A stretch of 52,602 bases of DNA from Salinibaculum rarum (lineage in GTDB: Archaea; Halobacteriota; Halobacteria; Halobacteriales; Haloarculaceae), in the NCBI RefSeq assembly GCF_030505615.1, contig NZ_CP129993.1, forward strand, positions 1 through 52,602, given 5' to 3'. Position 1 is the first letter of the stretch. Every line of letters starts with the position of its first letter. Positions 8,282 to 18,152 of the stretch are shown piece by piece. The position numbers and the translations under genes are program-made. The notes below the pieces were generated by a model. That model saw only the letters and a list, made by a program, of their open reading frames with translations, ran no database searches and was not told where the DNA came from.

Positions 8282-10894
8282 TTAGTTGTTCCGGCGGGCT
8301 GCCAGGAGCGCTGCTCCGAGCAGAGCCAGCACGGACACCATGATGCCGAAGCCAGGACCGGACTCTCCGTCAGAGTCACCGTCGCCACCGTCGCTCGGCG
8401 TCGACGTTGCAGTACCTTCGTCAGGCGTTGCGGTCTCGTCAGGCGTCGTCGGCGTCATGTCACCTTCGACAGTCAGCGTTGCGGTCTGACTATCATCGTC
8501 GGTGTAGACACCGTGCGTGTAGTCGCCAGCGTCGAGATCAGCCGTTGCAGTGAACTCAACAGTCTGGTCTGCACCAGCTGCGAGCGTGATCTCTTCACTG
8601 CCGATCGTCTGACCGCCAATGCGGAACTCAACAGTCTGCGTTGCTTCGACGTTACCCTCGTTCGTGACCGTTGCAGAGGCGTCAACCGTGTCGCCCTGCG
8701 AGACCGTCACGTCCTGCGGGTTCAGGTTCGAGACCTGGAAGTCTGCAGCCTGTTCAGCATCACTGACAGTGAACGTAGTACGGTCCGACGTCGAAGTGTC
8801 GTCGGCACGGAGCTCGTACTCGCCGCTTTCAACACCACTGAGGTCAAGCGTCGTCGAGAACGAACTCGACTTACCATCAACCTCGGCTTCAGTGCTAGCA
8901 ATGATGTTGCTGTTTTCTGTGTTCACGACCTCAATGAAGACTGTCGTCTCGTCTTCACGGTTAGACGTACCAGAGACTTCGATTTCGCCAGCCGGAACCG
9001 TTCCGACATCGTCAAGCGAAAGCTGAGCACTTGCACCGGAGAAGGTGAAGTCCCGAACCATGTCATCGGAGCCAGCGGTAGTGAGCGCTTCTTCAACAAT
9101 CTCGACGTTCTGCTGGTAGGTGTTACCGTTGTCGAGGTTGTTCAGCGTACCGCCATCGTCAAGTTGGCTGTTGGCACCGTAGCCGATGAGGTACAGGGAG
9201 TAACTCCCACGGTTATTAAGACTCGGACTAGCGTCGCCGAAGTCCTCGCTGAAGGTATTATCGTTGCTGACCGAGAGCGTTTTGTTGTAGAAGTTACCTC
9301 GCGGTCCAATAATGATTCGTTCAATCTGCTTGCCCTGTCCCAGAGCAGTCCCGTTGACGGTCAACTTATCGGTAGTGTCAACGGCCAGGGTGCCACTGGA
9401 CAGAGAGGCACTGAGGGAACCTTCCTCGACCGTTACCGAGGTGGTTGTTTTCACGTTGACATTGCCCCAATCAGTTTCCGACATCACGCCGTCACCGATG
9501 CCATCACCCTGCGCCTGAGCCTCTGCCCGATCAGCAATGCCGATCCGGTAGGTGCCGGCTAGGCTGATGTTGTTATTGGCCAGGAGCGCCAGTTCAAACT
9601 CTTGGTTGCCATCAACAATGGCTGGATTGCCGTTTGCCCCGTCGTTATTGATCTTGTACCAAGTGTTATCGATTTTGGCCATCGCGACGACCTTATCGGA
9701 TTGCGGCGCGGTTCCGGTAATCTCGAAGGAGGCACCGGTCGCGACAGTGCTTGGTGATGAGTCGACTGTAACCGTCGGCGCGTTAACGGTCAGGTCAGCA
9801 TCGTCTTGCGCAGTACCACGCGGAGAATTGACAAGCTCATACGTATGAGTCTCGTCAGTCGAGAGGTTTCCGGTCTTGACTGCGAAAGTCGCCTGGCCGT
9901 CGTCACCGAGGCTAATATTAGCGTAGTAGTAATCTGACCCACTAGCGCTAGTGCTATTATTCAAGTCGGTAACAGGACCAGTGTTTCTGAAGAAGTCCGC
10001 GGCAGCGTTGTTACTGTAGCTGTCGGCAGCAGCACTCTGGTCAATTCGGACGTGAGGAGTCGCGCCCGGCGAACCGGTGACAGTAGTGGTAACTCTCTCA
10101 CCAGCCGTGACCGATTGCTGGGCGAGTGAGAGCGTAGATTCCGTGTCACCTTTAGTCACCGTCGAAACGCCTGTTGCGTTGAGGTCGTCAGCTTCCACGG
10201 TGATCGTGTAGTCGCCATTCGGTTCACCGCTGAAGTCAAGGTACACGTCCTCGTTGGACTTAGTGAGGAATACATCGCCACTATTGACGTGCACGTAGGA
10301 GCTGTTCCCTGAATCTGGATCGATGATGTCTCGAGTGATGTCGACACCGTCGGAGTTTTCAATTGTCAGCTTAACTTTATCAACCTGGTTAAAGTTGTAC
10401 TCAGGGCTGAGGTAGAGGGTGTCACTAACGAACCGACCGTCAGTCACATCAGCACCGGCTTCCGCTAGTTTAGTATTGACATCGACACTGGTGACTTTAG
10501 GGTCAACCACTGCAATGTCAGTGGCAGAGCCGCCACTAGCATTGTACGTGCCAGTTGCGAAGCCATCGAAGTCTGTGCTGTTGACATCAGCAATCGTTTC
10601 GACAGCACCCTCCGCTGCTCCTGACTGTCCGGAGAGCGTGATACTACTACCAACCTGAATTTGACCACCGCCAGCCTTTGCCAGGTTGCTTAGGTTGAGC
10701 GTTTCACCCACATACACGACATGTGGGGCTGTATTTGCTGCTGTTTCTTGAACGCTACCTCTGGGATACGTGGTTTCATCTGCAGTGTTAACCGCAGCAG
10801 CTGTGCCACTGAGTGCGATGGTCCCAGCAAAGACTGAGAATACCATCAGCACTGCAAGGAACAGGCTGCGTAGTTTTTCGTTTCTATTTGTCAT
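8282..10894 (-). CDS. PGF-CTERM surface glycoprotein (S-layer-like)
   Basis: An 870-aa secreted protein. The N-terminal signal (MTNRNEKLRSLFLAVLMVF, cleavage probably after SGTAAA, residue ~34) is of the haloarchaeal S-layer glycoprotein type. The body holds repeated beta-sandwich domains with N-glycosylation sequons. A CARDB-like domain (about 735-825, containing GDTVDASATVTNEGN and GDYTHGVYTDDDSQ) comes before a Thr/Pro/Asp-rich stalk (TPDETATPDEGTATSTP). The end is PGFGIMVSVLALLGAALLA plus ARRNN: the PGF-CTERM tripartite signal that archaeosortase A cleaves and replaces with a lipid in related proteins. It is probably a main or alternative cell-wall protein. Promoter elements would lie in 10895-11066, which contains no gene. 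Confidence 0.9.
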   Translation of the reverse strand: MTNRNEKLRSLFLAVLMVFSVFAGTIALSGTAAAVNTADETTYPRGSVQETAANTAPHVVYVGETLNLSNLAKAGGGQIQVGSSITLSGQSGAAEGAVETIADVNSTDFDGFATGTYNASGGSATDIAVVDPKVTSVDVNTKLAEAGADVTDGRFVSDTLYLSPEYNFNQVDKVKLTIENSDGVDITRDIIDPDSGNSSYVHVNSGDVFLTKSNEDVYLDFSGEPNGDYTITVEADDLNATGVSTVTKGDTESTLSLAQQSVTAGERVTTTVTGSPGATPHVRIDQSAAADSYSNNAAADFFRNTGPVTDLNNSTSASGSDYYYANISLGDDGQATFAVKTGNLSTDETHTYELVNSPRGTAQDDADLTVNAPTVTVDSSPSTVATGASFEITGTAPQSDKVVAMAKIDNTWYKINNDGANGNPAIVDGNQEFELALLANNNISLAGTYRIGIADRAEAQAQGDGIGDGVMSETDWGNVNVKTTTSVTVEEGSLSASLSSGTLAVDTTDKLTVNGTALGQGKQIERIIIGPRGNFYNKTLSVSNDNTFSEDFGDASPSLNNRGSYSLYLIGYGANSQLDDGGTLNNLDNGNTYQQNVEIVEEALTTAGSDDMVRDFTFSGASAQLSLDDVGTVPAGEIEVSGTSNREDETTVFIEVVNTENSNIIASTEAEVDGKSSSFSTTLDLSGVESGEYELRADDTSTSDRTTFTVSDAEQAADFQVSNLNPQDVTVSQGDTVDASATVTNEGNVEATQTVEFRIGGQTIGSEEITLAAGADQTVEFTATADLDAGDYTHGVYTDDDSQTATLTVEGDMTPTTPDETATPDEGTATSTPSDGGDGDSDGESGPGFGIMVSVLALLGAALLAARRNN

Positions 10895-11066
10895 AATTTC
10901 CGTTTGTTATTTTGTTTCGGATGCCAGATTTGTCCACACGTTTGCGGTATGGGATTACTCTCTGGCGTCCTATGGGCAGGGGTAGGTGTTAATGTTGCTT
11001 ACCGTGTAATAAGCTTTGTGTACTGGGTATCGAAACGCTTTGGCCCCGACCTGCCTGTGGTGAAGA

Positions 11067-13634
11067 TCAAGGTCTAGAGTCCTCGTCAATGCCTTGCCAC
11101 GGCTGGCGCCCAATACCGAACAAAGGGAGGAGCGTCCGCTGGCCGGTGACGAAGTGGTCCCAGATGACGAGTACGCTCGGGAGGATCACCACGGAGGCGA
11201 TAAACGCGTATAGTACCGAGAGTGCAGTGATGAGGCCGAACTGCCGCAACACTGGGAATAGCGCGAGTACGAGTACCCCGATACCAGCGACTGTAGTCAA
11301 CATACTCCCAAAGAGTGCCCCACCGGTTCCGCGGACGGTCCGTTCAAGTGCAGGAACCAGTGGGCGCTCGCTCCGTTCATCCGCAAATCGATGGGTGACG
11401 TGTACAGAGTAGTCCACACCGAGGCCGATTGTGAGTGCCATGATCGTCGCGGTCAGAGAGTTGAACGGAACGTTGAGCGCCCGCATTGACGCGACGACGA
11501 ACACGACTGTCACCAAGACGGGCACCATGTTCGCAAGCCCAAGCGTCGCTTGCCCCTCAAGGACCAGGTAAATGAATACTAGGAAGAGCGTTGAACCGAC
11601 GAGGGTTAGAATTAGACTTAGTAGTGCCGACTCAAGAATAAGATCCGAGACTTCTTGGAAGACGACCGACTGGCCGGTCGCGATGGCTTGTCCACGATGG
11701 CGGTCGGCCACGGTTTGAGCATCCGTCACGATGGCGTCCTGGTCAGCGTCACCCTCTATTGTATAGACCACGCGCGCGCTACTGTAATCTTCAGCGAGGT
11801 AAGTGAGCGCTTGATCGCGAGCGGGTGAGTCTAGAAGTGCGTCGTAGATCTCACGCAGGTTATCTTCGGGAACACCATCTCCGTCAGGGTCGTTCCGGGC
11901 GACGAGTGCACGAAACTCAGGGTCTTGGGCCGACTGCGACTTAATCACGGAGATAATCGACTCTGAATCGGCCTGTCGATTGTTACTGACGAATGTCTCG
12001 GGCGGGTCCTCCCCAGCCCGTTGGATACTTTCCAGGGTTGATTCTCGTGTCATCGGTGCCTTGAGATAGACTGTCGCGGTGTCGCCCTGCGTGGATTCGA
12101 AGTTATTCTCAAGGAAATCGAGTGTTCCAGCGACGTTGTACTCGTTGGGCTGGAATGGTTCGGGCAGGGAGTACAGGAAGTCCGGATTGTCATCGGACGG
12201 CAGGAAATCCTCCTGTGAGAAGCTAGTATCGACACCGGTCGCATACACGCCGACACCAGCGCTAAGGATGAGAACAAGAACCAAGAACACAGCAGGGGCT
12301 CGTGTCGCGATCCGGACGCCACCTTGCAAGCCAGCCGATAGTGCCGAGCCTTCCGACCCCAGTGGCGTCGTTGAGAGCGTCGGAATGGGATACCGTGTCC
12401 GAAGTTCGTCAAGCCAAACTTTCGCAGCTGGGACAAATACGCCGAAAATGAAGAAGGTAAATACGATTCCGATACTGGCGACGAGACCGAAGTCCCGGAT
12501 CGGCGGGAGGGCACTAGAAAAGTTCGATGCGAACCCGATTACTGTCGTCCCAGTGACAATGAAGAACGCGACGATTAGCTGGTCGGTCGTGATGCGCATT
12601 GACTCACCAATCTCCTGCCCGAGAACCCGTTCCTCTCGGTATCTGTTGACTGCGTGAAGTCCAAAGTCGACCCCGACCGCAAGCAACAGCGGTGGGATAC
12701 TGATAAGCAACTGGCTGAACGGGATGCCCGCCAACCCCAGGAAACCAAACGTCCAGACAAGAGCCATTATCAGGGCAATTACGCCGAGTAACAAGTCCGC
12801 GAGGTCACGGTACGCGACAGAGAGAAACAGTGCGATGAGTACTAGCGCGGCCGGTAGAACGATGAGCAGCGAGTCGGTGATGACCGACGAGAACTCGTCA
12901 GAAATTAGTCCCGAGCCAAACACGGTAATATCTCCCTCACTGTTCTCTGAGAGGGTCTGAATGCGGAGCTGGATCGACGTGAGCGGGCTAGAACCGCCTT
13001 GCCCAGCACCAGATTCTAACCCAGCGGGAATATTGTGCGACACGGTCCCAATTGTAGCTGATGCCGATGCAGACTGGCGGTTGAAATCGTTGCTCAGGAG
13101 ACCAGTGAATTGGGGATTCGTCGTCGCCAAGTCTCGGACAGCTTGGTCAACCTTTCCCGGCGTGGCTTGCTTGAGTGTCTGTTGCTGTTCTTGATACGTC
13201 GTCGCGCTGGGATCAAGTTCCTGGGCTACAAGTTGCGCTACACTGGCAGTCGATGTGACGCGGAACGACCCCCGTTGCTCGATCCGCTCTTGTAACTGCA
13301 ACATCCGCAACATTGAGGGCTTAGAGAGGACGTTCTGCTCACGCTGGATGAGTTGTGTACTGCCACTGTCTGGTTCGAATGTTGGCGAAAATTCCCGCTC
13401 AATGTCTTCCAATGCTTGCTCTGATTCGAGGCCAGTGGTAAACTGATTCGTCCCAGCCTCCGTCGAAACGTTCCCGAGTCCGACAACAAACACGGTTGTC
13501 AACAACAGGAAGACGAGAACGACCGTCCGAGAGTCGTGGACAATCCGGTCGTCAATCCAGTCGACAATCGGCTGGTAGTCGAACCCAATGAGCGCCTCAC
13601 GGACGCGTCGCCAGGGTCTGCGCATCGTACTCAC
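11067..13634 (-). CDS. RND superfamily transporter (MMPL/SSD type)
   Basis: An 855-aa membrane protein with the duplicated RND layout: one helix (about 36-55), a large external loop, then five helices (about 230-400), and the same pattern repeated (about 450, then 680-835). Signature segments include GLGVDYSVHVTHRFADE and a sister AVGVDFGLHAVNRYREE, typical of MMPL/sterol-sensing-like exporters. Family members move lipids, hydrophobic compounds or envelope precursors using the ion gradient. The start overlaps the stop of the upstream CARDB protein gene by 4 bp, so the two are co-transcribed and probably form one envelope complex. Substrate unknown. Confidence 0.9.
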   Translation of the reverse strand: MSTMRRPWRRVREALIGFDYQPIVDWIDDRIVHDSRTVVLVFLLLTTVFVVGLGNVSTEAGTNQFTTGLESEQALEDIEREFSPTFEPDSGSTQLIQREQNVLSKPSMLRMLQLQERIEQRGSFRVTSTASVAQLVAQELDPSATTYQEQQQTLKQATPGKVDQAVRDLATTNPQFTGLLSNDFNRQSASASATIGTVSHNIPAGLESGAGQGGSSPLTSIQLRIQTLSENSEGDITVFGSGLISDEFSSVITDSLLIVLPAALVLIALFLSVAYRDLADLLLGVIALIMALVWTFGFLGLAGIPFSQLLISIPPLLLAVGVDFGLHAVNRYREERVLGQEIGESMRITTDQLIVAFFIVTGTTVIGFASNFSSALPPIRDFGLVASIGIVFTFFIFGVFVPAAKVWLDELRTRYPIPTLSTTPLGSEGSALSAGLQGGVRIATRAPAVFLVLVLILSAGVGVYATGVDTSFSQEDFLPSDDNPDFLYSLPEPFQPNEYNVAGTLDFLENNFESTQGDTATVYLKAPMTRESTLESIQRAGEDPPETFVSNNRQADSESIISVIKSQSAQDPEFRALVARNDPDGDGVPEDNLREIYDALLDSPARDQALTYLAEDYSSARVVYTIEGDADQDAIVTDAQTVADRHRGQAIATGQSVVFQEVSDLILESALLSLILTLVGSTLFLVFIYLVLEGQATLGLANMVPVLVTVVFVVASMRALNVPFNSLTATIMALTIGLGVDYSVHVTHRFADERSERPLVPALERTVRGTGGALFGSMLTTVAGIGVLVLALFPVLRQFGLITALSVLYAFIASVVILPSVLVIWDHFVTGQRTLLPLFGIGRQPWQGIDEDSRP

Positions 13635-15229
13635 CTGTACCGTCTGTAGACGACACCAAGCACGACGACGAGAACGACCCCGACGAGAATGAGCCCTATC
13701 GGGAGGCCACCATCATCGTCAGGCTGCTGTACTGACAGGGGGATTTTGTACGTATCCGAGATTTTGCTGTCGCCGTTTGGTTTGTCATACTGGAAGTCGA
13801 TCGACAATGGGTAGTCCTTTGCCAGTGCACCGCCGCTCGCACTGACTGAGAAAGTCACCACCGTCGACTCACCAGGTTCAAGACTGCTGATGAACGCCTC
13901 GTCATCGACCGTACCGACCGGGTCGTCAGCGAAGACGTTTGCCGAGATGTCTGTCAGTCGCTCGTTACCATTATTTCTAACTGTCACTTCAATCTCGGTT
14001 GTCTCTCCAGCCGTGATAGTGGTACCATTAGTCGATAGCGCGAACTCTGGGTCGTCGGGTCCGACTGCCTGCACCACGTCAAAGGTGTCGCTCACCCTTT
14101 CGTCACCGTCTTGGTCACGGTACCGAACCGAAAGTGTATACTGTTTATCACCGGCTTCCGCAGATTCACTAATCTCAAGTGGAATGGCGAACTGCGACGA
14201 CTGACCGGGTTCAAGTTCGCCAACTGGCGAGTCCGTCTCAAGAGGTGTGACGGTCTCCTTGTCGGAGACAAACTGGACAACACCGTTGCTAACTGTTGCT
14301 TTACCAGTGTTCACCACAGTCCCACGAAGAGTTCCCTCCGCGCCAACTGAGAGGTTTGAGGAAACATCACTGATCACAAACGACTGTTCCGGGTTGGGTC
14401 GGATAGCGATTGACCGAGTTTCCGAGGTTGTTCTAATCCCATTTTCATCACGGTAAATTGCAGTCAGATCAACGCTATATGGATGAGGAGAAGCTTCGTC
14501 AGATATGCTAACGCCGTAAGAGATATTTCGCGTCTCACCAGGTTGCCAGTCACCAAGAGTACGAGATGCAGTTGTAGAATCCCCAAACTCCAAGCCGCTA
14601 TTCAGCGATTCAACATTCAGTTTCGTCTCGCTTGCTGTCGCAGTACCAGTGTTCTTTACGGTGATTGTAGCTTCACCAGTTGACCCAACACGACTCTGTG
14701 TAGACACATTAAGAACCGAGACCTGCGCACCAGCCTCTATTTCCAGAGAGACATACAATGTCTCACGACGTGTCAGTTCTGCCTCGTCTCCATCATCCTC
14801 GTCAATGTATATTGTGTCAGTATACTCAACCTCAACAGGGACTCTATAGGTTCCAGGGTCAGCATCATCATCAACAGAGATGTCAAATGAAACAGTAGCT
14901 GACCGGTCATCACTAAGAGTTCCTACTGCTTGTTTCCCAGTCCGAACCTCAATAGGAGCAAAGCCGGATGCCATCTCAGCCGTAAGTGAGCGGGCAGCTG
15001 TAACGCGATCAGTGAGGGACGGGTTCTGTGGATTTGCTTCTATTACTCTGCCTGCGTTTGAGAGGGTAACCTCCAGGGTTGTGTCTTCACCAGGCGTGAC
15101 ACTGTTGTCTGAGAGAGTTGCATCAAGGTCAGGTCCTCCCCTAACATCACCAGCTACTGTCCCTGACATAGTGGCTAAAGTGAGGGCAGTTGCGGTTAGT
15201 AAGATGAGAATTGTTCGACGGCGTTTCAT
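13631..15229 (-). CDS. secreted CARDB-like/COG1361 membrane-anchored protein
   Basis: A 532-aa protein with a signal peptide (residues 1-27), about four beta-sandwich domains of the CARDB/COG1361 type (each with a core like VTVRNNGNERLTDI or ITVKNTGTATASE) and a C-terminal helix (LPIGLILVGVVLVVVLGVVY, ~508-527) followed by RRYR on the cytoplasmic side. Such proteins are often encoded with RND transporters in archaea, as here, where a 4-bp overlap joins them; it may be the external partner of the transporter. The divergent TetR gene and its candidate operators suggest joint control. Confidence 0.85.
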   Translation of the reverse strand: MKRRRTILILLTATALTLATMSGTVAGDVRGGPDLDATLSDNSVTPGEDTTLEVTLSNAGRVIEANPQNPSLTDRVTAARSLTAEMASGFAPIEVRTGKQAVGTLSDDRSATVSFDISVDDDADPGTYRVPVEVEYTDTIYIDEDDGDEAELTRRETLYVSLEIEAGAQVSVLNVSTQSRVGSTGEATITVKNTGTATASETKLNVESLNSGLEFGDSTTASRTLGDWQPGETRNISYGVSISDEASPHPYSVDLTAIYRDENGIRTTSETRSIAIRPNPEQSFVISDVSSNLSVGAEGTLRGTVVNTGKATVSNGVVQFVSDKETVTPLETDSPVGELEPGQSSQFAIPLEISESAEAGDKQYTLSVRYRDQDGDERVSDTFDVVQAVGPDDPEFALSTNGTTITAGETTEIEVTVRNNGNERLTDISANVFADDPVGTVDDEAFISSLEPGESTVVTFSVSASGGALAKDYPLSIDFQYDKPNGDSKISDTYKIPLSVQQPDDDGGLPIGLILVGVVLVVVLGVVYRRYR

Positions 15230-15380
15230 GTTAATTTCTCTCCTCTTGAGCTATTGCTTTTGTCCGAGGTGTCTAACATTTTGACCAATTGCGACCATTT
15301 GCCCACACACTTGTGTGTGAACGATTCGATAGCGGTGGGGGACTCATATGGCATCAATTCAGGTACTCCTCTATAGTAAC

Positions 15381-15394
15381 TGAACCTACGTTCA
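15381..15394. promoter_or_regulatory. candidate TetR operator upstream of the RND operon
   Basis: A 14-bp palindrome TGAAC-CTAC-GTTCA in the 434-bp divergent intergenic region (15230-15663), 152 bp from the start of the leftward CARDB-RND operon. It shares the half-site ACGTTCA with the palindrome at 15643-15662. Confidence 0.45.
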
Positions 15395-15642
15395 ACAAAA
15401 AGACTTCGGAAAAGAGTGACTACACATCTGCAGTTAATCTCCTACAGCCCTGAGGAGCGGATTGGTAGTAAGCCCAACAGACAACAGCTTTGATGTGAGT
15501 ATACGGTTGTTAACGGGTGATACCTGATTTTGAAACGTTCTCAGCGAAATACATATCGCAGATACCACAGGCATACTAGCCAGCGAAATTCATCTCTTGC
15601 CACAGAGACTCCACCAACGGAGGTGAAAACTTTTACTGTAGG

Positions 15643-15662
15643 CTGACCGAATATACGTTCAG
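15643..15662. promoter_or_regulatory. candidate autoregulatory TetR operator
   Basis: A 20-bp imperfect palindrome CTGACCGAATATACGTTCAG (16 of 20 positions symmetrical) ends one base before the TetR start codon. Binding here would overlap the transcript start of a leaderless mRNA and block it, as expected for an autorepressor. Confidence 0.55.
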
Positions 15663-15663
15663 T

Positions 15664-16278
15664 ATGGGAACCAGGAAGGCAGAAAAAACAAGGAAGGCAA
15701 TAATGGAAGCAACCTATCAAGCGCTTTGTAAGCATGGCTACCCCGAAACAACTATCGCAAAAATATCGACCGAATTCAAAAAGAGCCAATCGCTACTATA
15801 CTACCACTATGATGATAAGGAAGATCTTCTTGAAGATTTTCTCCAGTTTTTGCTGCACCAGTTAGAAGATGAAATTAATAGCATTGAGACAAACGAACCC
15901 GATAAACGACTCAAGACGATATTGGATCACTTACTCCCGAAAGAGATAACTGATGAACAGTTCCAATTTCGGCGCGCGCTCGCTGAAATGCGTTCTCAGG
16001 CACCCTATCATGAGGTGTATCATGAGCAATTCAAACGAACAGATGAATTCATTCTCAATGAAATTGTAGTAACGATTGAGAACGGAATCAACGCCAAAAA
16101 ATTACGCACGGTAAACAGCAAGCAAACGGCAGAGTTTCTATATTCAGCAATATTGGGAGCTATGGAGCGTGGTTGTTCTCTCGAGGATGAACATATACTG
16201 GAATTGAATCGTGAATATATCGATGAGTATATCGAAGCAAAATTGATTCGGTATGGGGGGCATCCACCCAACAGCTGA
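15664..16278 (+). CDS. TetR/AcrR family transcriptional regulator
   Basis: A 204-aa protein. The N-terminal HTH (residues 8-55, with ALCKHGYPETTIAKIS, then SQSLLYYHYDDKEDLL) is a textbook TetR DNA-binding domain; the rest is the helical ligand/dimer domain. It is divergent from the CARDB-RND operon, the usual arrangement of a repressor with the exporter it controls, and palindromes with shared half-sites lie at its own start and between the genes. The gene is distinctly AT-rich compared with the operon it faces, so it may have been recruited separately. The ligand is unknown. Confidence 0.88.
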   Translation: MGTRKAEKTRKAIMEATYQALCKHGYPETTIAKISTEFKKSQSLLYYHYDDKEDLLEDFLQFLLHQLEDEINSIETNEPDKRLKTILDHLLPKEITDEQFQFRRALAEMRSQAPYHEVYHEQFKRTDEFILNEIVVTIENGINAKKLRTVNSKQTAEFLYSAILGAMERGCSLEDEHILELNREYIDEYIEAKLIRYGGHPPNS

Positions 16279-16314
16279 CTTCCTCGCCGACGTGAACACT
16301 AGTTGTCGAACCTA

Positions 16315-16337
16315 TTGACATCCTCCCACGGCTAAGG
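16315..16337 (-). other. fragment of a tnpB right end
   Basis: TTGACATCCTCCCACGGCT is the complement of the right-end tail and half hairpin seen intact at 5618-5636. It breaks off in the hairpin loop, so this is a truncated IS end left after rearrangement. Confidence 0.5.
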
Positions 16338-16348
16338 GGCTGTCTCTT

Positions 16349-16592
16349 ACCCTTGACATCCTCCTCCGCTCGTCGGCAGCGTCCTCCAGCGTCGCTCCCT
16401 TGTAGAGACGCTTGATGAAGATCAGCCGCTCAGTGAGTTTCTCATCAGTAGACTCCGCTAGGAGTCGGTTGAGATCGTCCTCACTGAGGTGACGGACGAT
16501 CTCTTTGCGGCGATCTTCAGACATACTCTCATATCAGACGCCACCTCCATAACTTCCCCTAACCACTACACGCGGAGGAGGATGTCAAGGGT
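16349..16592. repeat. 21-bp perfect inverted repeats around an IS630 fragment
   Basis: ACCCTTGACATCCTCCTCCGC (16349-16369) is exactly complementary to 16572-16592. The repeated unit is the tail of a tnpB-type right end (GGAGGATGTCAA). Between the two lies the 5' end of an IS630. The right copy is separated from the IS630 terminus by CAC and a TA, consistent with insertion at a hairpin centre; the left copy is joined directly to a truncated coding sequence. Confidence 0.65.
16369..16524 (-). pseudogene. IS630 transposase, N-terminal fragment
   Basis: About 52 codons (MSEDRRKEIVRHLSEDDLNR ... KGATLEDAAD) closely match the N-terminus of the IS630 transposase at 43463. The homology stops at the left inverted repeat. 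Upstream of the start, the element end GTGGTTAGGGGAAG next to TA (16567-16568) matches the ends of the two intact IS630 copies. Confidence 0.8.
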
Positions 16593-16601
16593 GGTCTTGA
16601 T

Positions 16602-18057
16602 CTGTCCATTCTCGGTACTTCCCAACCGACGTGAGCAGCGGAGCTGAAGCGTCGCTCTGATTGATGAAGATGTCCGGTTCAGAAGTGTGTTAGATCTACC
16701 CGAACCGGACGGTGTTCTTTCGGCAGCAGACGTCAAAGATGTAGCGGCCGACGTAATTGGACAGCTTCCGCTTCAAGGAATCGAGGGCTCGCCCCTCGAT
16801 TCCGGTGATATCTGGCCTGTCGTCACTTTAGCCAGCGTCAACCAGTCGTCCGTTTGGGAGGTCACGTCCCAAACGGACGATACTCCCTGCGACGATACTG
16901 TCATGGACTGGCTTCACACGCTTCAACGTGGGAAGCTCGAAATGGCGGCAAACATCCTGTTTCGACACCTTGCCTTGACGATTCTCGACCCTGACCGGTC
17001 GAGAATCGTCTCCATCGACTTCGTCGATAACCCATATCACGGCTCTCCTAACGAGGAAGACGGCGAACTCTGTACAACGAATCCCAAAGACGGAACGACA
17101 ACGTGCCACCGCTATTGTACCGCATACGTCGTCTCGAACGGGAAGCCGGTGACGCTGGCAGTGACCTACGTCCGCAGCGACGAGAAAGAGGCCGACGCGG
17201 TCGAGCGCGTCCTCGACCGCGTCGCCGCCTATCCCTTCGAGATAGACCTCCTACTTGCGGATCGTGGCTTCTACAACGAACGGATGATTCGTCGCGCACG
17301 CGACTTTGCGACGACGGTGATACCTGTCAAAGAGAAGGGCGAGCGTATGAAAGACAATCTCGCCACGCACTGCTCGTACATGACGACCTATCGCATGTAC
17401 AAGGGACGCGAGCGGGAACTGCGCTTCCCGCTCGCTGTCTCTGTCTCATACCAGAACGGTGACCGAGACAAGCATGGCGAGATCGTTCGAGGGTACGTGG
17501 CGTGCGATCTGGCCGATCGCACGCCCACGCAGGTCGAACGACGCTACCGCAAACGCTCAGCGATAGAAACCAGCTATCGGCTGTTTCGCCAAGCACGAGC
17601 AACTACAACGACACAAGACCCAATCGTCCGGTTTGCGTTCGTGATCGTGAGCTTCCTCCTGGAGAACTGTGGCTTGTGCTGCGATGGGCGGTCGTCGCCC
17701 GCCCGCGGCGGGGCGGGCGCGACCTGCCCGAGCAGTTCACGTTCACGACGTTCTGTGACTGGATTCGACACGAACTGGAAGCAGAGTTAGAGCGGCGGTG
17801 GGGGATCAAGATGAACGGTGTTGGCGTCCCCGACGCGTACGCTTCGGCCGCGGGCTGACAGCCAGCCCGCGGCCTCAGGCCAGCGATGGGTCAGCAGCAG
17901 CACTCGTCAGGAACCGCTTCTACAACCGTTCTCGTGACTGTCTCTGTTCAGTTCAGATCGATGCCTCGATTCAATCGGCTACCGCTCTGAGATTGAACGG
18001 CTCACACCAACTCAACTCGACTTTCGAATCCTCGATTGGGAAGTACCGATTCTACAG
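16602..18057 (+). mobile_element. ISH3-like insertion sequence with ~26-bp TIRs
   Basis: Imperfect terminal inverted repeats lie at 16602-16629 (CTGTCCATTCTCGGTACTTC...) and 18032-18057 (complement CTGTAGAATCGGTACTTCCC). They share GGTACTTCCCAAYCGA and differ by a small indel. No target duplication was found. The transposase inside is frameshifted. Confidence 0.75.
16687..17858 (+). pseudogene. ISH3/IS4-like DDE transposase with a frameshift
   Basis: Starts with GTG at 16687. Catalytic landmarks are IVSIDFVDNPYHG (first D), LLADRGFYNERM (second D) and KRSAIETSYRLF (E, in a YREK-like motif). At about 17667 the frame breaks (ENCGLCCDG); one lost base restores ENLWLVLRWAVVARPRRGGR and the normal C-terminus through 17858 (DWIRHELEAELERRW). 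A single-base deletion has therefore probably inactivated it. Assignment to ISH3 rather than another IS4-like group is from memory of the motif spacing. Confidence 0.8.
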
Positions 18058-18071
18058 GTGGAGCAGGGTGA

Positions 18072-18095
18072 GTGCCTCGGGGCTTGTTCCCGAGG
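18072..18095. other. hairpin upstream of the aglB-like gene
   Basis: CCTCGGG and CCCGAGG form a 7-bp stem with a 7-nt loop, within a 95-bp stretch between the IS right end and the next start codon. It resembles right-end hairpins of tnpB elements and could be a remnant. Confidence 0.3.
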
Positions 18096-18152
18096 TACTT
18101 CACTTCGCCATCGCCCGATGGGTTTTTCTGCCAGTCGGGAAACTCAGTAGGT

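Noticed and set aside
8513..9562. Long open frame on the + strand opposite the surface glycoprotein
   Set aside because: It is antisense to a strongly supported gene, Arg/Val-rich, without domains; a by-product of GC-rich codon use.
18072..18152. Longer start for the aglB-like gene
   Set aside because: The extension reads through an IS-flank hairpin and matches no STT3 N-terminus.
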